Below are positions 20,932 to 31,976 of a stretch of 64,000 nt of DNA, in pieces. Under the pieces are notes generated by a model, which did not search any database, had not been told where the DNA came from, and saw only the letters and a list, made by a program, of their open reading frames with translations. The stretch covers positions 1-64,000 of the forward strand of contig NC_033562.1 of NCBI RefSeq assembly GCF_001680005.1. Direction: 5' to 3'. A program made the translations under genes and the position numbers. Position 1 is the first letter of the stretch, and each line of letters starts with the position of its first letter. The stretch is from Plasmodium coatneyi. Lineage: Eukaryota > Apicomplexa > Aconoidasida > Haemosporida > Plasmodiidae.

Positions 20932-22819
20932 TTATGATGCTGTACTGTATAAAGAAGAGGAAGAATCGTCCTCCATTGAATCGACCTCTGCTGCGGAGTC
21001 GTCCACTGTTGTGGAAGACGCTATGGAGCTGCCTTCTGTGGAATATTCTGTTGCTGAATCACTGCATGCTAATGATGTGTTCAATTCATCTTCGATGGTA
21101 GATCTTTTTTTTCTCCTTTTAGGGGACTTTTTCTTCTTTCCACGGAATAAAGAAGTGTACTGAAGAAAAAAGAAGGAATGGGGTTAAAAGGAAGAGGTGG
21201 TAAGCATGTATTACGCACGAATAATAACTTATTGTGCATCCTCCCCCCCCCCCTTTTTAAAGAGAATAATGTAATAATATGGTACTATTCATACAGGCAC
21301 TTGTACAATAGCAATTTTACCTTGCACAAGAGAAGGGCAATGGAGATAAATACTGTCACAACCCATGTAGCAAATAAAATAGGAGTGGTTGGGATAGTTA
21401 TACCCTCCGTTAGACCTATGCTTAGATCTACAGCAGTGTTACTACTCTCTTCAGATGTCCAAGTTTCCGTTACTGAGAGTTGTGTTGTTTGGGATTCCGT
21501 AGTAACACGCTGTGTTGTTTGGACTTCCGGTGCCAAAAAGGGAGGTTTTGCACCATTGTGGTGGCTGCTGGAATCACCCCTACCATCGAGGATGTTCCCT
21601 GGTGTTTTAGCTGGAGTTTTGTCCACAGGAGCTGGAGTAGCAGTTTCTTCAGGTGTTGTTCCTTCAGATGTTGCTCCTTCAGATGTTGTTCCTTCAGGTG
21701 TTGTTTCTGCAGGTGATGGTGCTGCAGGGGTTGACGTTGGGGTTGTTGTTGTTGTTGGCGGTGCTGGTGGTGTTGATGGGATCGATGGTGTTTCTTCCTC
21801 TTGTGTTGTTTCTCCTCCTGCCTCTGCAGGTGGATTTTCCTGTTGAGGTTCTTCCTTATCTGAAAAGGGGAATAATTGGTATTAGTCATTTATGTAATCA
21901 TGGATCACTGAAACCAAGTGTACAGTGAGTGAATAAGGGGGGTGCACCTTCTTCTATTTCTTTCTTTTTTCCCTTGATCTGAGGGTTTTTCTACGGTTGC
22001 CTCCTTCAGTTTTTCATTTTCTAAAGGAGTCATCCTACCTTTCAACTCGGGTAATAATTCTGATGGATCCTTCGGTGTCCTATCAGCGTTACGTAATATT
22101 TCTTCAATTTTGGTACAGTATTCTCTTCTATGATTGTCCGCATGCGTACACTTTCCGCCTCTGTCCCTATAGGTATGATGAACCTCCTTCAGGAATGTTT
22201 TGTATTCCTCAGCACATGGTTCATCTTTTGTACTTATTTTTTCTTCCACCTGACTGAAGTCCTGTGTATAGTGGTATAGAGCTTTTAGGCGTCCGAACTC
22301 CTGTGGCGTCACCTTCGGAGATTTTCTGGTGCATTCATCTATTTTTTTCCATGCCTGCAACTTGTCATAAATTGTACTCATAACATATGGGACGTCCCCA
22401 TAGTTGCTCACTTCACGGAAGAGGATTTCCCCTAGCCAGTAGTAAAAGAGGTCACAGTACATAGGTTTGTCATTCTGGTCTCTTTTTTCTACATAACACC
22501 AGGCATTCATAATTTTTCCAACTGCCTTCTCCACTGAAGGATGTCTCCCTACTGCAGCCTCTAAGATGCTTTTTTCTGTGCGGTGGCAACGATCACATGA
22601 TTTATCATTCGCTGCTGCCTTCTCTAGTTCCTCGTATCGGGATTTGGAGCTTGTACTCGGCCAACATTTTCCCTACAGTATTTAGTGGATGTGCACATAT
22701 GCGTTATATTGCGTATATATGTACTATAATATATTATAATATTTACATGAAATACTTATATATGAGACAATCCACGTTTATTCTTATTGTTTTATAACAT
22801 TTATTCTTACCGTTGCCAT
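20932..22819 (-). CDS. KIR protein with mucin-like stalk, four exons
   Basis: Exons: 22819-22811 (MAT), 22672-22039, 21859-21321, 21159-20932; about 469 residues. Exon 2 ends in phase 1 (AAAG|GTAGGA) and exon 3 restores the frame. The PIR domain has CDLFYYWLGE, a long FGRLKALYHYTQDF helix and paired Cys. Exon 3 is a stalk rich in Pro, Thr, Ser and Glu with pentapeptide-like repeats (TTPEGTTSEGATSEGTTPEE), then a TM ending ALLLCK. Exon 4 is a very basic (GKKKKSPKRRKKR) then acidic/Ser tail ending LYSTAS, without the usual YQNM end. The pre-stalk intron in phase 1 matches the one in the CD99-like KIR, and this gene also keeps the post-TM intron. The splice between exons 2 and 3 is chosen because it is the one phase-consistent donor seen near the domain end. 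Confidence 0.82.
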
Positions 22820-24710
22820 TTTTATTCTTCCTTCTTCCTAAATTTTTGGTATAGATTGTCCTCCTTAATTTATATGTGTATATTGTCCAATATAATATAT
22901 AGTCACTCTTACACCTGTATTTTCTTTGTTTTCTTCCCCTATTTCTGAATGAATATACACATGAGTATACTGCTACTTCAATTCTTCACTATAATTACAT
23001 TCTATAATACAACACACATACGGAATTTCCATTCCTCTTTATTTAAATATTTATATATTCCTTCTCACCTTCCTTTTTATGAAGTATAATTCACTTCAGA
23101 ATTTAGATTATACACGAATGTACATATTATTATTTATATACATGGAAGTATATTAATTTATTGAATATACACGGCATAGAAGGTGGGAAGAACCGTTGTT
23201 TTGGATGAAGGAACCGTAAGATCGGAAGAAGATGATAGAAAGATGATAGGGTTGTAAGTTCTAGATAGGAAACGCGTGTTGTGTTATGCGGTATATATTT
23301 CTCTTTTTTGGTTTTCTTTCCTTCCTTCTTTTACTTCCCCTTATATTATTATACATTGTGTGAATTCCTGCGTGTACTGCTCTAAACAATTAATTTTTTT
23401 TGATATAAATTCCATGCTCACTTATATAGCACTGTTACAAGCATAACCTAGAAATATGCTATATAACTTCGTGTACTACGCATATTGCAAGAATATACTA
23501 TGGACTACGGGCAAGTATAGTGTATATTTCTCTTCTGTATGAGCATAAGCACTTCCTAGTTCGCCCTTTTCTTCCTCATCAAGGTAACAAAACAACATCC
23601 TCTTCCTTCGTTCCTGCATGCACAGAAATTAATGTACAACAGATTAATACAACTGTTTAAATAATATATCGCAAAAAAAGTGAACTGTCAGCTTCCTATT
23701 CGACGAAAAAACATAAGAACAAATTACACATAAATGTATTTTATTTTTTTTTTTTTACGAAATTATAAGAGAACAAAGGATTCTACTCAATCCATTTAAA
23801 TCCATCCTATAAAATTTGAACCCTGTCATCCAGCTTAATTCACCTTCCTCTGGGGGCATGGCTCATATACAAAATTTCGCCATTATTTATTACACATATA
23901 ACAGCAGAAAAATTGTGAAAGGGACCCTTCTTTACATTTATTTTATTCATATTCATAAGTTATGAATTTTCACAAACTTCAGTTGTGTAATAAGGACAAA
24001 ATGTGTAAAAACGTAGCTAGCGTGCGCACGCACCCACAGAGAGTGTGTGATCAATTTCTATATTTCCACCGTGTAATAAAATTTTGTGAGTTGCCAAAAT
24101 GGAAAAATATTAAACAATAGTGAAAGATGTGTATACTTTTTCTTTGCGCACAAATATTGCCATTCCCTAAATCCCCTTCCCCTTCTTCATCAACGTGACA
24201 ACCTTCTATTTTTATGCACAAAAATGAACTTAAAATGAATTATTCAGTACACCTACCTGGATAATATGTCAAAAAAAGGAATTATCAGCATCGCCCCCCA
24301 TTCGGCAGAAAAAAGAACGTCGAAACGAATTATAAAAAGGGGGGATTTTATTTTTCACAAAATTATAAAGAACAAAAGGGATTCTATGGAATCCATTTAC
24401 TTCAGCTCATAAGACCTGAATTCTATCATTTAGCTTAATTTTCCCTTGGGGGGCATTGCTCGTAGAAATTTTCGTTATTACCACATATAACAAAAAAACT
24501 GTGAAGGGATCCTTCTTTACATTTATTTCATTCATATTCATAAGTTATAAATTTTCAGAAACTTCAGTTGTGTAATAGGGAAAAAATATAAAAACGTACC
24601 TAGCACGAACACAGAGTGACTAATTATTTCATATTTTATTCTGTGAAAACATTTATTAGTTGCCAAAATGGGAAAATAAAGTTGGAATAATCGGAAAGAG
24701 CGCGCACATT

Positions 24711-25020
24711 AGTGAACTTATCACAACACAGAATCATGCTTACTAAAAGTTTCCCATTAAAAATAGAATTGTTCGCAAGTTGTGCACAAAAAAAGTGGAT
24801 TGAAATTCCAGTGCCAAGGTCCGAATAAAATTTTTTAGGGAGGTAACACATAGAAAAAGGGGGGAGACACACATAATTCGCATGGTTATGCCAAATATAA
24901 TGCGACGCTTTAAATCTGTTATATTTTCTGTGGTACACATTTGTGTGAAAATACAAGCGCACGGCTTGTAAAATTTGCATATATATGTGCATGCTTGTAA
25001 GTTCGCGCATATGCTTTTTT
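24711..25020. repeat. Subtelomeric duplicated element, copy 1
   Basis: Shares long stretches with 39455-39770 in the same orientation, including CTTATCACAACAC, GGTAACACATAGAAAAAGG, CACACATAATTCGCATGG and GCGACGCTTTAAATCTGTTA. Substitutions and small indels separate the two copies. Confidence 0.8.
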
Positions 25021-25219
25021 TTTCGCAATTTTTCCTGTGTGACAAAATTTATATTAGGGCATTTTTTTCTTCTTTTGGACAATTTTTTGGATAATATTAT
25101 ACCTAAATTGCAGTAAAAAAAAAGGGAATGAAACGCGGCTTCCCTTTCTCTTTTATGCATGGATTGTTGTTCCCGTTTCATATGAATTGCATCTAAAAAG
25201 ATGTGCAACATAGAAGAAG

Positions 25220-25290
25220 GGGGGCGCGAACCACTCCTGACCCTCGCGAGAATCTTCGCGGTAAGCTTCGCGCACAATTTAGAGGAGCAC
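25220..25290. other. GC-rich inverted-repeat island, second copy
   Basis: Diverged paralogue of the 17.5 kb island. GCGCGAA at 25224-25230 pairs with TTCGCGC at 25267-25273. The flanking text (AGAAGAAGGGGG before, CACAATTTRGAGGAGCAC after) is shared by both copies. It lies downstream of the KIR at 25.7 kb. Confidence 0.4.
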
Positions 25291-25730
25291 CTTTTCAAAG
25301 GCCATGATTAGAACTTTAAAAGGAAAGGACGGGAAAAAAAAATTATTAAGATAAAAAAAAATATTTATGCACAAAAAAAAAAAAAATTAAAATAAAAATT
25401 TTAGGGATAAAAATTTAAAACAAAATGAATAAGCATGTTGGATCTTAAGTAAGGATAGTTGCAAACAAATCAAAATAAAGTAAAGGAGGAAAAAATTTTT
25501 TCTTCCACTTATATTGGTTACACATTAACATAAGCAAATTAGTACAAAACGAAAAAAAAAGAAAGGAAGAAAAAGAAAAAATAGGAAATAAGGGGAAAGG
25601 AAAAGAAGGAAGGGGAAAAGAACGGGTGAAATACCATTTTTGCTCTTTACACTGCATAAGCTCTATGGTCACTTGTGCCTTCCCCGCACTGAAAGAAGGG
25701 AAGCATTCCCCTGCCTCCTTGGTGTTACGT

Positions 25731-27255
25731 TTACATGTTTTGATAACCTACTATCCCGTGACCGCCCGCATTATTCCTTCTTCCTCTGGATTGTCTTGTG
25801 TATGAAGCAGCAGAACGTAGTGTGGTGGAATAATCTGTTGTGGGCAAGTCTGTTGAATCATTCTCTGTTGTTGGACCTATGGTAGAAGTTTCCTCCGTTA
25901 ACTCGTCCAAGTGGTGATGTTCAGTCGATCTTTTTCTTCTGTTCCTTCTATTTTTTCTGTTGCTGTTGTTCCTTAATCCAAAAGTGTTGCTTATCATGGA
26001 AGGTAATTCAGTATACTAAGAAAGGGGAAGAGTTATAGGAGGCAAGGAAGGGGTCTAAGGAAGGGGAAGGAAGAGTTTTAAAGGAAGGAAGGAAAGGGAG
26101 GGTGTATATTAATAATAATGTTCACTTTTATATATAATAACTGCCATTACCTTATATAATAAGAATGGAACAGCTGTTAATCCTAATGTGCCGAGTACAG
26201 AGGTGATGCTTGCTCTGGTGGTGGCGGAACGAACAGCATCCTCTTTTTCTTTCGTGGCTGCTGTTTGTGCTTTAGAGAGTGCTAATTCTGCTTCAGACTC
26301 CTTTTGCGCAATTATTTCTTGTGCAGATGCTAATTCAGATTGCAGTTTTGATAGTTCCTCCTGAATTTTTGTCTTATTTACATCCCCAAATTTGGTACAG
26401 TAATCATAACTACAAGTGGTTCCGTCCGTACAATGCGTATCCATGGCAGAGTGTGCTGCTTGAGCTGCAGTTTTCTGTAGATAATCCAATTTAGATTTCA
26501 GTTTTGTTAGTTTATCATTAATTTGTTGCTCATGCTCGTTCCAAAAATCTCTGCAGAAATTACTGCTCGCCCCGGTACACTTGGGGCCCAAAGCATTCTT
26601 TGCTGCTTCAACTACGCTAAGGTATTTTGTGAAGTCCTCATTATGGTTAGCATTGTAGTACTGTAGATAATCATTTATATGCTGGTAGTCATAGGAGAAG
26701 TCATATGTTATTTTCATTTTTTTGAGAAGTTCTTTGTCAACGGGTTTACAAATAATTTCACATCCTTGGTCCTTATATGTTTCGTGTATGAAGTTGCAAA
26801 TATAAAATAGGGGACTCCTGTAATTGACTTTCCCAAAATTATTAAATAATAGATGTCCAATCCAGAAATATAAAAAATTACAGCGCTGTTTCTTATGTGT
26901 ATTCTTCTGGTGATCATACATTGCAGACGCATAGCACGCGGCATTTACAATTTTGTCAGCGGGGTTCTCTATAGCGCGAACTATATTTAGATAATTCCTT
27001 ATAGTGATGGAGGTATCATCCGCACATGTCCCCGTACTACTTTCAAACTTACTATAGAAATCTTTGTGGGAAGGTAACTGCTTTGAAAATGGGGTCTATA
27101 AATATAATTAAGGGCATTTATGTATGTATATTCCTACGTCCCCCATTATATGATGCATAAAATATTATGTGTGCACCACATACTTATATTTATCCAATTT
27201 TAAGGAGTAAAATAGAAGAAGGGAACAACAAACCAACCTTTGCTGGATCCGGCAT
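25731..27255 (-). CDS. KIR protein with coiled, internally duplicated stalk
   Basis: Exons: 27255-27238 (MPDPAK), 27095-26151, 26015-25731; phase 0, about 415 residues. The first donor (AAG|GTTGGT) is weak but keeps frame. PIR domain: LPSHKDFYSKF, CNFLYFWIGH core, then a Tyr-rich helix and CTGASSNFCRDFW. The region after the domain appears duplicated: FCRDFWNEHEQQINDKLTKL is echoed by YCTKFGDVNKTKIQEELSKL about 55 residues later, each followed by an Ala/Gln/Glu coiled segment. The TM ends FLLYK, the tail is Arg/Asn-rich then Thr/Ser-rich and ends GIVGYQNM. The final stalk and TM match those of the telomere-proximal KIR at 1.4 kb. The intron 26016-26150 carries GGAAGG repeats on the plus strand. 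Confidence 0.9.
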
Positions 27256-30200
27256 GTTGTTGTCAGTTGTTGTATATATGTGTTGTATATTCCTTGATCT
27301 ATGTAACGGAATTTATATTGAAGTGTTGCGTGCTGTTCCTTATATTTTTAAGGAAGAGAGTGTGAGCGTTATGCTTATTTCCGTTTACATAGAAATGTGA
27401 TTTTTCTCTTTTTCGGATGAAAAATTTTCTGTTTTCACATTTTTTATCCATGCTTAACTGTTATTGCACAATTGTTATTTGGAAAGTGTTAATTAAAATA
27501 TTCGTTAACAAATGTATAGTATACTGCAGATCAAACATGCACAGATCAATTCCACCCTCCTCCCTTCTGTATATGTGCATATATATAATTCCTACTTCGC
27601 GCATGGAATGTGCGTTTTCTTGAATTAAATAAAAATGATGAAATGAAAGGGGGGTTGGGGTGTAAATTCATACATTAACTAAGAGCAATACAGAATAAAG
27701 AGGGGGTACATTCATGAACTAAGAACAACAGAGTAGGATAGAAATTTATGCATTCAGAACAGTACGGAAGAAGCAGGATAGGAAGGGGCAAGCGAATTAC
27801 ATGAATTTTACATATATGTAGAAAAGCAAAAGGGAAGAAAATATGTACGCACCCCTTTCTATTAATAATATTCTTTATATTATGCTTACACCCTTCCTTT
27901 CTCATTTTTTATGGTTAGGAACACCAAGTGTAGGTCTCACAACATAATACATATTTATGTACTATTGGGGCTGTTTCCCTCTATCTCTTCCTACTCCAAT
28001 ATAGATCATACTCTTACATATTAGTGCCCACCTGTTTTGTCCTTTTCCTCCCCCTTCCCTTCTCTGTTCTACAGGAATATGGGACGTCGGAAGGAAGGGT
28101 GATTGTTAGGGGTGGTGGATGGAAGGAAGGTTATTAGGTGGTAGGTTGTTAGGGTTGGTTGGTGGAAGGAAAGTTGTTAGGGGTGTTAGAATGAAGGGGT
28201 TAGATGTGTTAGAATGATGGTGTAAAGTTGTTGGAATGAAGGGTTACGGGTGTTAGAATGAAGGTTATTAGGGGTGTTAGAATGAAAGGGTTAGGTGTGT
28301 TCGAATGTAGAGTTTTTGGGTTGTTGAGATTAAGGGTGTAGGGTTGTTAGAATGAAGGTTGTTATGTGGTTGGTCGAAGGAAGGTTGTGTTAGTGGTGGT
28401 CGGTGGAGGGAAGGGTTGTTATGTGGGTGGTAGGTGGGTTGTTAGGTGGGTGGAGGAAGGGCCTTAGCGGTAAGGGAAGGAAGGGAAAGGAGGGTCTAAG
28501 AAAGGAAAGGGTTAAAAGAAGGAGGCGGGTCAAAATGAAGGAGGTTCTAATGACGAAAATGTCTAAGGAAGGAAGGGAAGGAAAGTTGTTAGGGTAGTAG
28601 GTGGAAGGAAGGATGAGATCTAAGGAAGGAAGGGAAGGAAAGTTGTTAGGGTAGTAGGTGGAAGGAAGGATGAGATCTAAGGAAGGAAGGGAAGGAAAGT
28701 TGTTAGGGTAGTAGGTGGAAGGAAGGATGAGATCTAAGGAAGGAAGGGAAGGAAAGTTGTTAGGGTAGTAGGTGGAAGGAAGGATGAGATCTAAGGAAGG
28801 AAGGGAAGGAAAGTTGTTAGGGTAGTAGGTGGAAGGAAGGATGAGATCTAAGGAAGGAATGGTTTGGGGTGTTTGAATGAAGGTTAGAGGTATTGGAATG
28901 AAGGGTTAGTGGTGTTGGAGTGATGGGTTAGGGGTGTTAGAATGAAGATTATTAGGGGTAGAGAGAAGGTTGTTAGGGGTGGTAGAATGAAGGGTTTAGG
29001 GGTGTAGGAATATGGGTTCGAGGTGTAAGAATATGGGTTCGGGGTGTAAGAATATGGGTTCTGGGTGTAGAAATATGGGTTCAGGGTGTAGAAATACGGG
29101 TTCGGGGTATTAGAATGAAGGGTTCAGCCTATGTGACCTAAGGTCTTTCTAGGTTATGAGAACAACAATGTACCCTGCTATTTTGACCGCCCCAGGGGGT
29201 TGTGTAAACCCGAAGGGTGTAATAAAAAAAAAAAAAAGGAAAAAAAAGAACAAAAAAAAAAAAAAAAAAAAGGAAGGAAAGGAAATGGTGCATTAATATG
29301 TAGGGTGTATTGTGGATTGAAGAAGGGCGGAAGGAGATGAAAAGTTGGTACAAGAACACAATGCATGCACCTAGCATGAAGTGCTCGTAGTGTAGAAATT
29401 AGAGCTCGCTAAGAGAATTATTGGGAGGGGGCGTCCCTATTTACCATGTAAGGAGGAGGAGCAGCAGCAGGGGGAGGGCGGCGGGAAAAAGTAATTACAC
29501 TCCCACAAATAAACCATAAGCACGACACATTGTTGCGCACCTGCCCCCCCCACCATGTATGGGAGAAAGTGTGACGGAAGCACAGCACTACTATTTAAAA
29601 AGGGGGGGTGCCTAATGCATGAGCAACTTTATTCATATACAACTTAGTGTAATTGCTTCCCGTTATTGTCATGCGTAGCTTTATTCACCCAATAAATTAA
29701 GCTTATTCCGATGAGTACTAATAATATGTACACACATTACCCCCGGTTTGGAAGGTTGTTAGGTGGTAGGTGGAAGGAAGAGGTGCTCCCAATGCACATA
29801 TGTATGAAGTGCATACAATATGTATGAACTGCGCCACTGCACCATACAATATATATGTGATCTAATAATATTTTAATAATCTAACAACCCAGCTACCACC
29901 TAACAACCTTCCTTCCACCACCCCCCAACGCCCCCTTTCCATTTAAGAATAGCAAAATAGAACATAGAGTAAATGTCACATGCTGAAATTTTTTCTAAAG
30001 AAGAAAGGCAGTTGCACACGCCCCTTTTCCTCTATATATGTACATAATAAAGGAGCGCATGCGTGCGTGTAATATACATAATAACAATAGTTTAATGTTC
30101 TACCATGTCCTCAAGGAATAGAGGTACGGAGGGAACTATCATATCATACTGTAGTCAAGGAATGTAAAAGGAATTGTAGAAGGAATGTAAAAGGAATGTA

Positions 30201-30406
30201 GGAAGGGAATGTGGTGGGTGTGAAAGGGGGTAGTGATGTGCTGTGCTGCCTGTATACACACATGTTCTATATATAATTATATATATACATATATACACAT
30301 ATATATGTAGAGAAAAGTAAACAATTTTCCTCCTTAACACATGAAGGAAGGGAGTGTGTTTGTTCTATATATATACAGAAGAAGAATATATAATTAAAGG
30401 GGGAAA
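27256..30406. other. Divergent inter-KIR spacer dominated by G-rich repeats
   Basis: Shared upstream region of two divergent KIR genes. 27256-28080 is AT-rich. 28085-29150 is a G-rich plus strand made of GGTTGTTAGGTGG, TTAGAATGAAGGG and GTGTAGGAATATGGGTTC units with a perfect 57-bp array inside. 29161-29236 is a poly(A)-ended CGAAGGGT element. 29240-29275 is poly(A). 29400-29950 is mixed sequence with CCACCTAACAACCTTCC at 29895-29925, a minus-oriented echo of the G-rich unit. About 30050-30406 is promoter-like DNA. Confidence 0.6.
28564..28848. repeat. 57-bp tandem repeat, five copies
   Basis: Five essentially identical 57-bp units beginning TAAGGAAGGAAGGGAAGG and containing GTTGTTAGGGTAGTAGGTGG and GGATGAGATC; starts at 28564, 28621, 28678, 28735 and 28792. 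Near-identity suggests recent expansion or active homogenisation. Confidence 0.93.
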
Positions 30407-31976
30407 ATGGCACCAGGAGAACCGCAGGTAACTTTATATTTAGGGGGAATAAATGTTATAAGTGCAACTCTATTTATATGCGCAATGAAATAATAATAAT
30501 ATGGAAGAAGTACACATGTGGGAACACTGGTCCGCATATTACACACTCTATTATTCATATCTTTAGGACACAGATTCACTTCCATTACCCTCAGAAGAAA
30601 TATACAATGCGTTTGAGACTGAGACGGATCATTGTGAACTTCATGCAAAGCTAAATGAGAAGCAGAAAATAGAGAAAGAATTAAAAACAGTATTAGATTG
30701 GTTGCGGAGTAATAATGAGGACTGTGCCAGGAAAATTGTAAATGCGTTCTGTTTTGCATTAACCATGGGAGGACAGCAGGAGCATCATGGTCAACGTTGT
30801 AATTTACTATATTATTGGATAGGTGACCAATTAAGGGGGAATCTGAGTAATAGTTTCAATTTCCCCTTTGCCATCTCCCTTCTTCATATTACACTGCATG
30901 AATTTCTGTCCGAATGGAGTTGCAATAATACATACCAAAGCTTTAGCAAAGAACTTTTCGGTCCAGCTAAAATACTATATGACTACTACTACGACTATAT
31001 TAAACTGCAAGAGAATTCTGGGTATAAGAAATCTACCTTATGTCCAAAGTTGGAGGGGAAATTGCAAGGAGCTAAGGGAGCATGTAGACAAGTGGAAGAT
31101 ATGTGTAAGCCTGGAAGTACTGCCGATGCTGCATATTGTAAAGAATTTAAAGCAGAATTAAAGAAGAAGTACGAAGAAATATTGGAGTCAGACTGTGAGC
31201 AGGAGGGAGGAGAGGAACCTTCAAAAGTAGCGTCCGATGGAGAGGGAGACGAGGGGAAGGAAGTGCCCGAAACGCAAAGTGAAGACGAGAACGAGGATAA
31301 GCACCAATCCACTGATGGGGACCAAGCAGTGATGCAAGTTTCTGGAGAGGAAGGAAGGGTGGGAGTTACTGCATCCCTTGCAGAAACAGCATTAAATGCA
31401 ACGGAACAACTTTCCCCAGTAGGACAACATTCTGGAGAAGTACTTAGTCCACAACATGCAAATGATCAGCTAGGAGGGGTGTCCCTCCCTGGTAGTTCGG
31501 GCAGTAGCAGTACCACAGTTCCGGTTGCTGTGTCTGGTGCATTAGCTGTAATAGGATTACTAGCACTTGCCCTTATGTTATATAAGGTATACAACTACAA
31601 TTATAATTATTAATGTACCAATAGTGTCATATCTACATATATATATAGTGTTATATATGTGGAGTCACATATGTATATATATATATATATGCATGTACCT
31701 ATATATGTATATACGTACATATATATATATTACATATTTTTATACTTCCCTCCTCTTTTCTTCTTTTTTTCTCTTCAGTACGGTCTCCTACCTTCTTGGA
31801 TAAGTGACTCCTTCTTTGGTGGAAGGAGCAAAGGAAGGAACAGCAGAAATAGAAGAACAGCACGTGGTCATCACAACTTGGATACATTAACAGACGGCGA
31901 AGGTTCTACAATAGGTTCTATAGCTGATTCCAGCACAACATATTCCATTCCATACACGACTTCATCTTCCAGATAA
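30407..31976 (+). CDS. KIR protein, three exons
   Basis: Exons 30407-30427 (MAPGEPQ), 30567-31586 and 31779-31976; phase 0, about 412 residues. PIR domain: LPLPSEEIYNAF start, CNLLYYWIGDQL core, SKELFGPAKILYDYYYDY, then paired Cys. It is followed by a long acidic stalk (Glu/Asp/Gly-rich, then SLAETALNATEQLSPVGQHS), and a Val/Ala/Leu-rich TM ending LALMLYK. The short tail reads YGLLPSWISDSFFGGRSK and ends TTSSSR, like the tail of the CD99-like KIR. Upstream is the G-rich repeat spacer shared with the divergent KIR; downstream are degenerate telomere heptamers. Confidence 0.92.

Larger units (their letters stand above)
22820..25730. other. Large spacer with duplicated segments
   Basis: 22820-23650 is AT-rich, upstream of the minus KIR. 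About 23660-24010 and 24270-24600 are diverged tandem copies of one segment (shared ATTATAA-GAACAAA-GGATTCTA, CATTTAGCTTAATT-like and GGGGGCATGGCTC-like stretches). 24711-25020 is duplicated at 39455-39770. 25040-25400 is related to 17.05-17.75 kb. 25340-25620 is poly(A)-rich. No gene is supported; a long minus-strand open frame over 24.6-25.3 kb is rejected. Confidence 0.55.

Noticed and set aside
21470..21889. Gln/His-rich minus-strand frame of 139 codons
   Set aside because: Alternative frame of the mucin-like KIR stalk. The frame chosen joins in phase to the PIR domain and leads into a TM; this one does not.
24636..25298. 220-codon minus-strand open frame between KIR genes
   Set aside because: It crosses the duplicated element, a T-rich repeat and the GC island, has no leader or domain, and in the 39.5 kb copy only a short part stays open. 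The amino-acid similarity is explained by DNA similarity.
30394..30759. 121-codon minus-strand frame overlapping KIR exons 1 and 2 at 30.4 kb
   Set aside because: Antisense to confirmed KIR exons and crosses a clear intron; a shadow frame.
1409..31976. SICAvar genes among the KIR cluster
   Set aside because: No exon with the repeated Cys-rich SICA domain pattern or the conserved SICAvar cytoplasmic exon was found; all Cys-rich exons carry the PIR YYWLG-type core.
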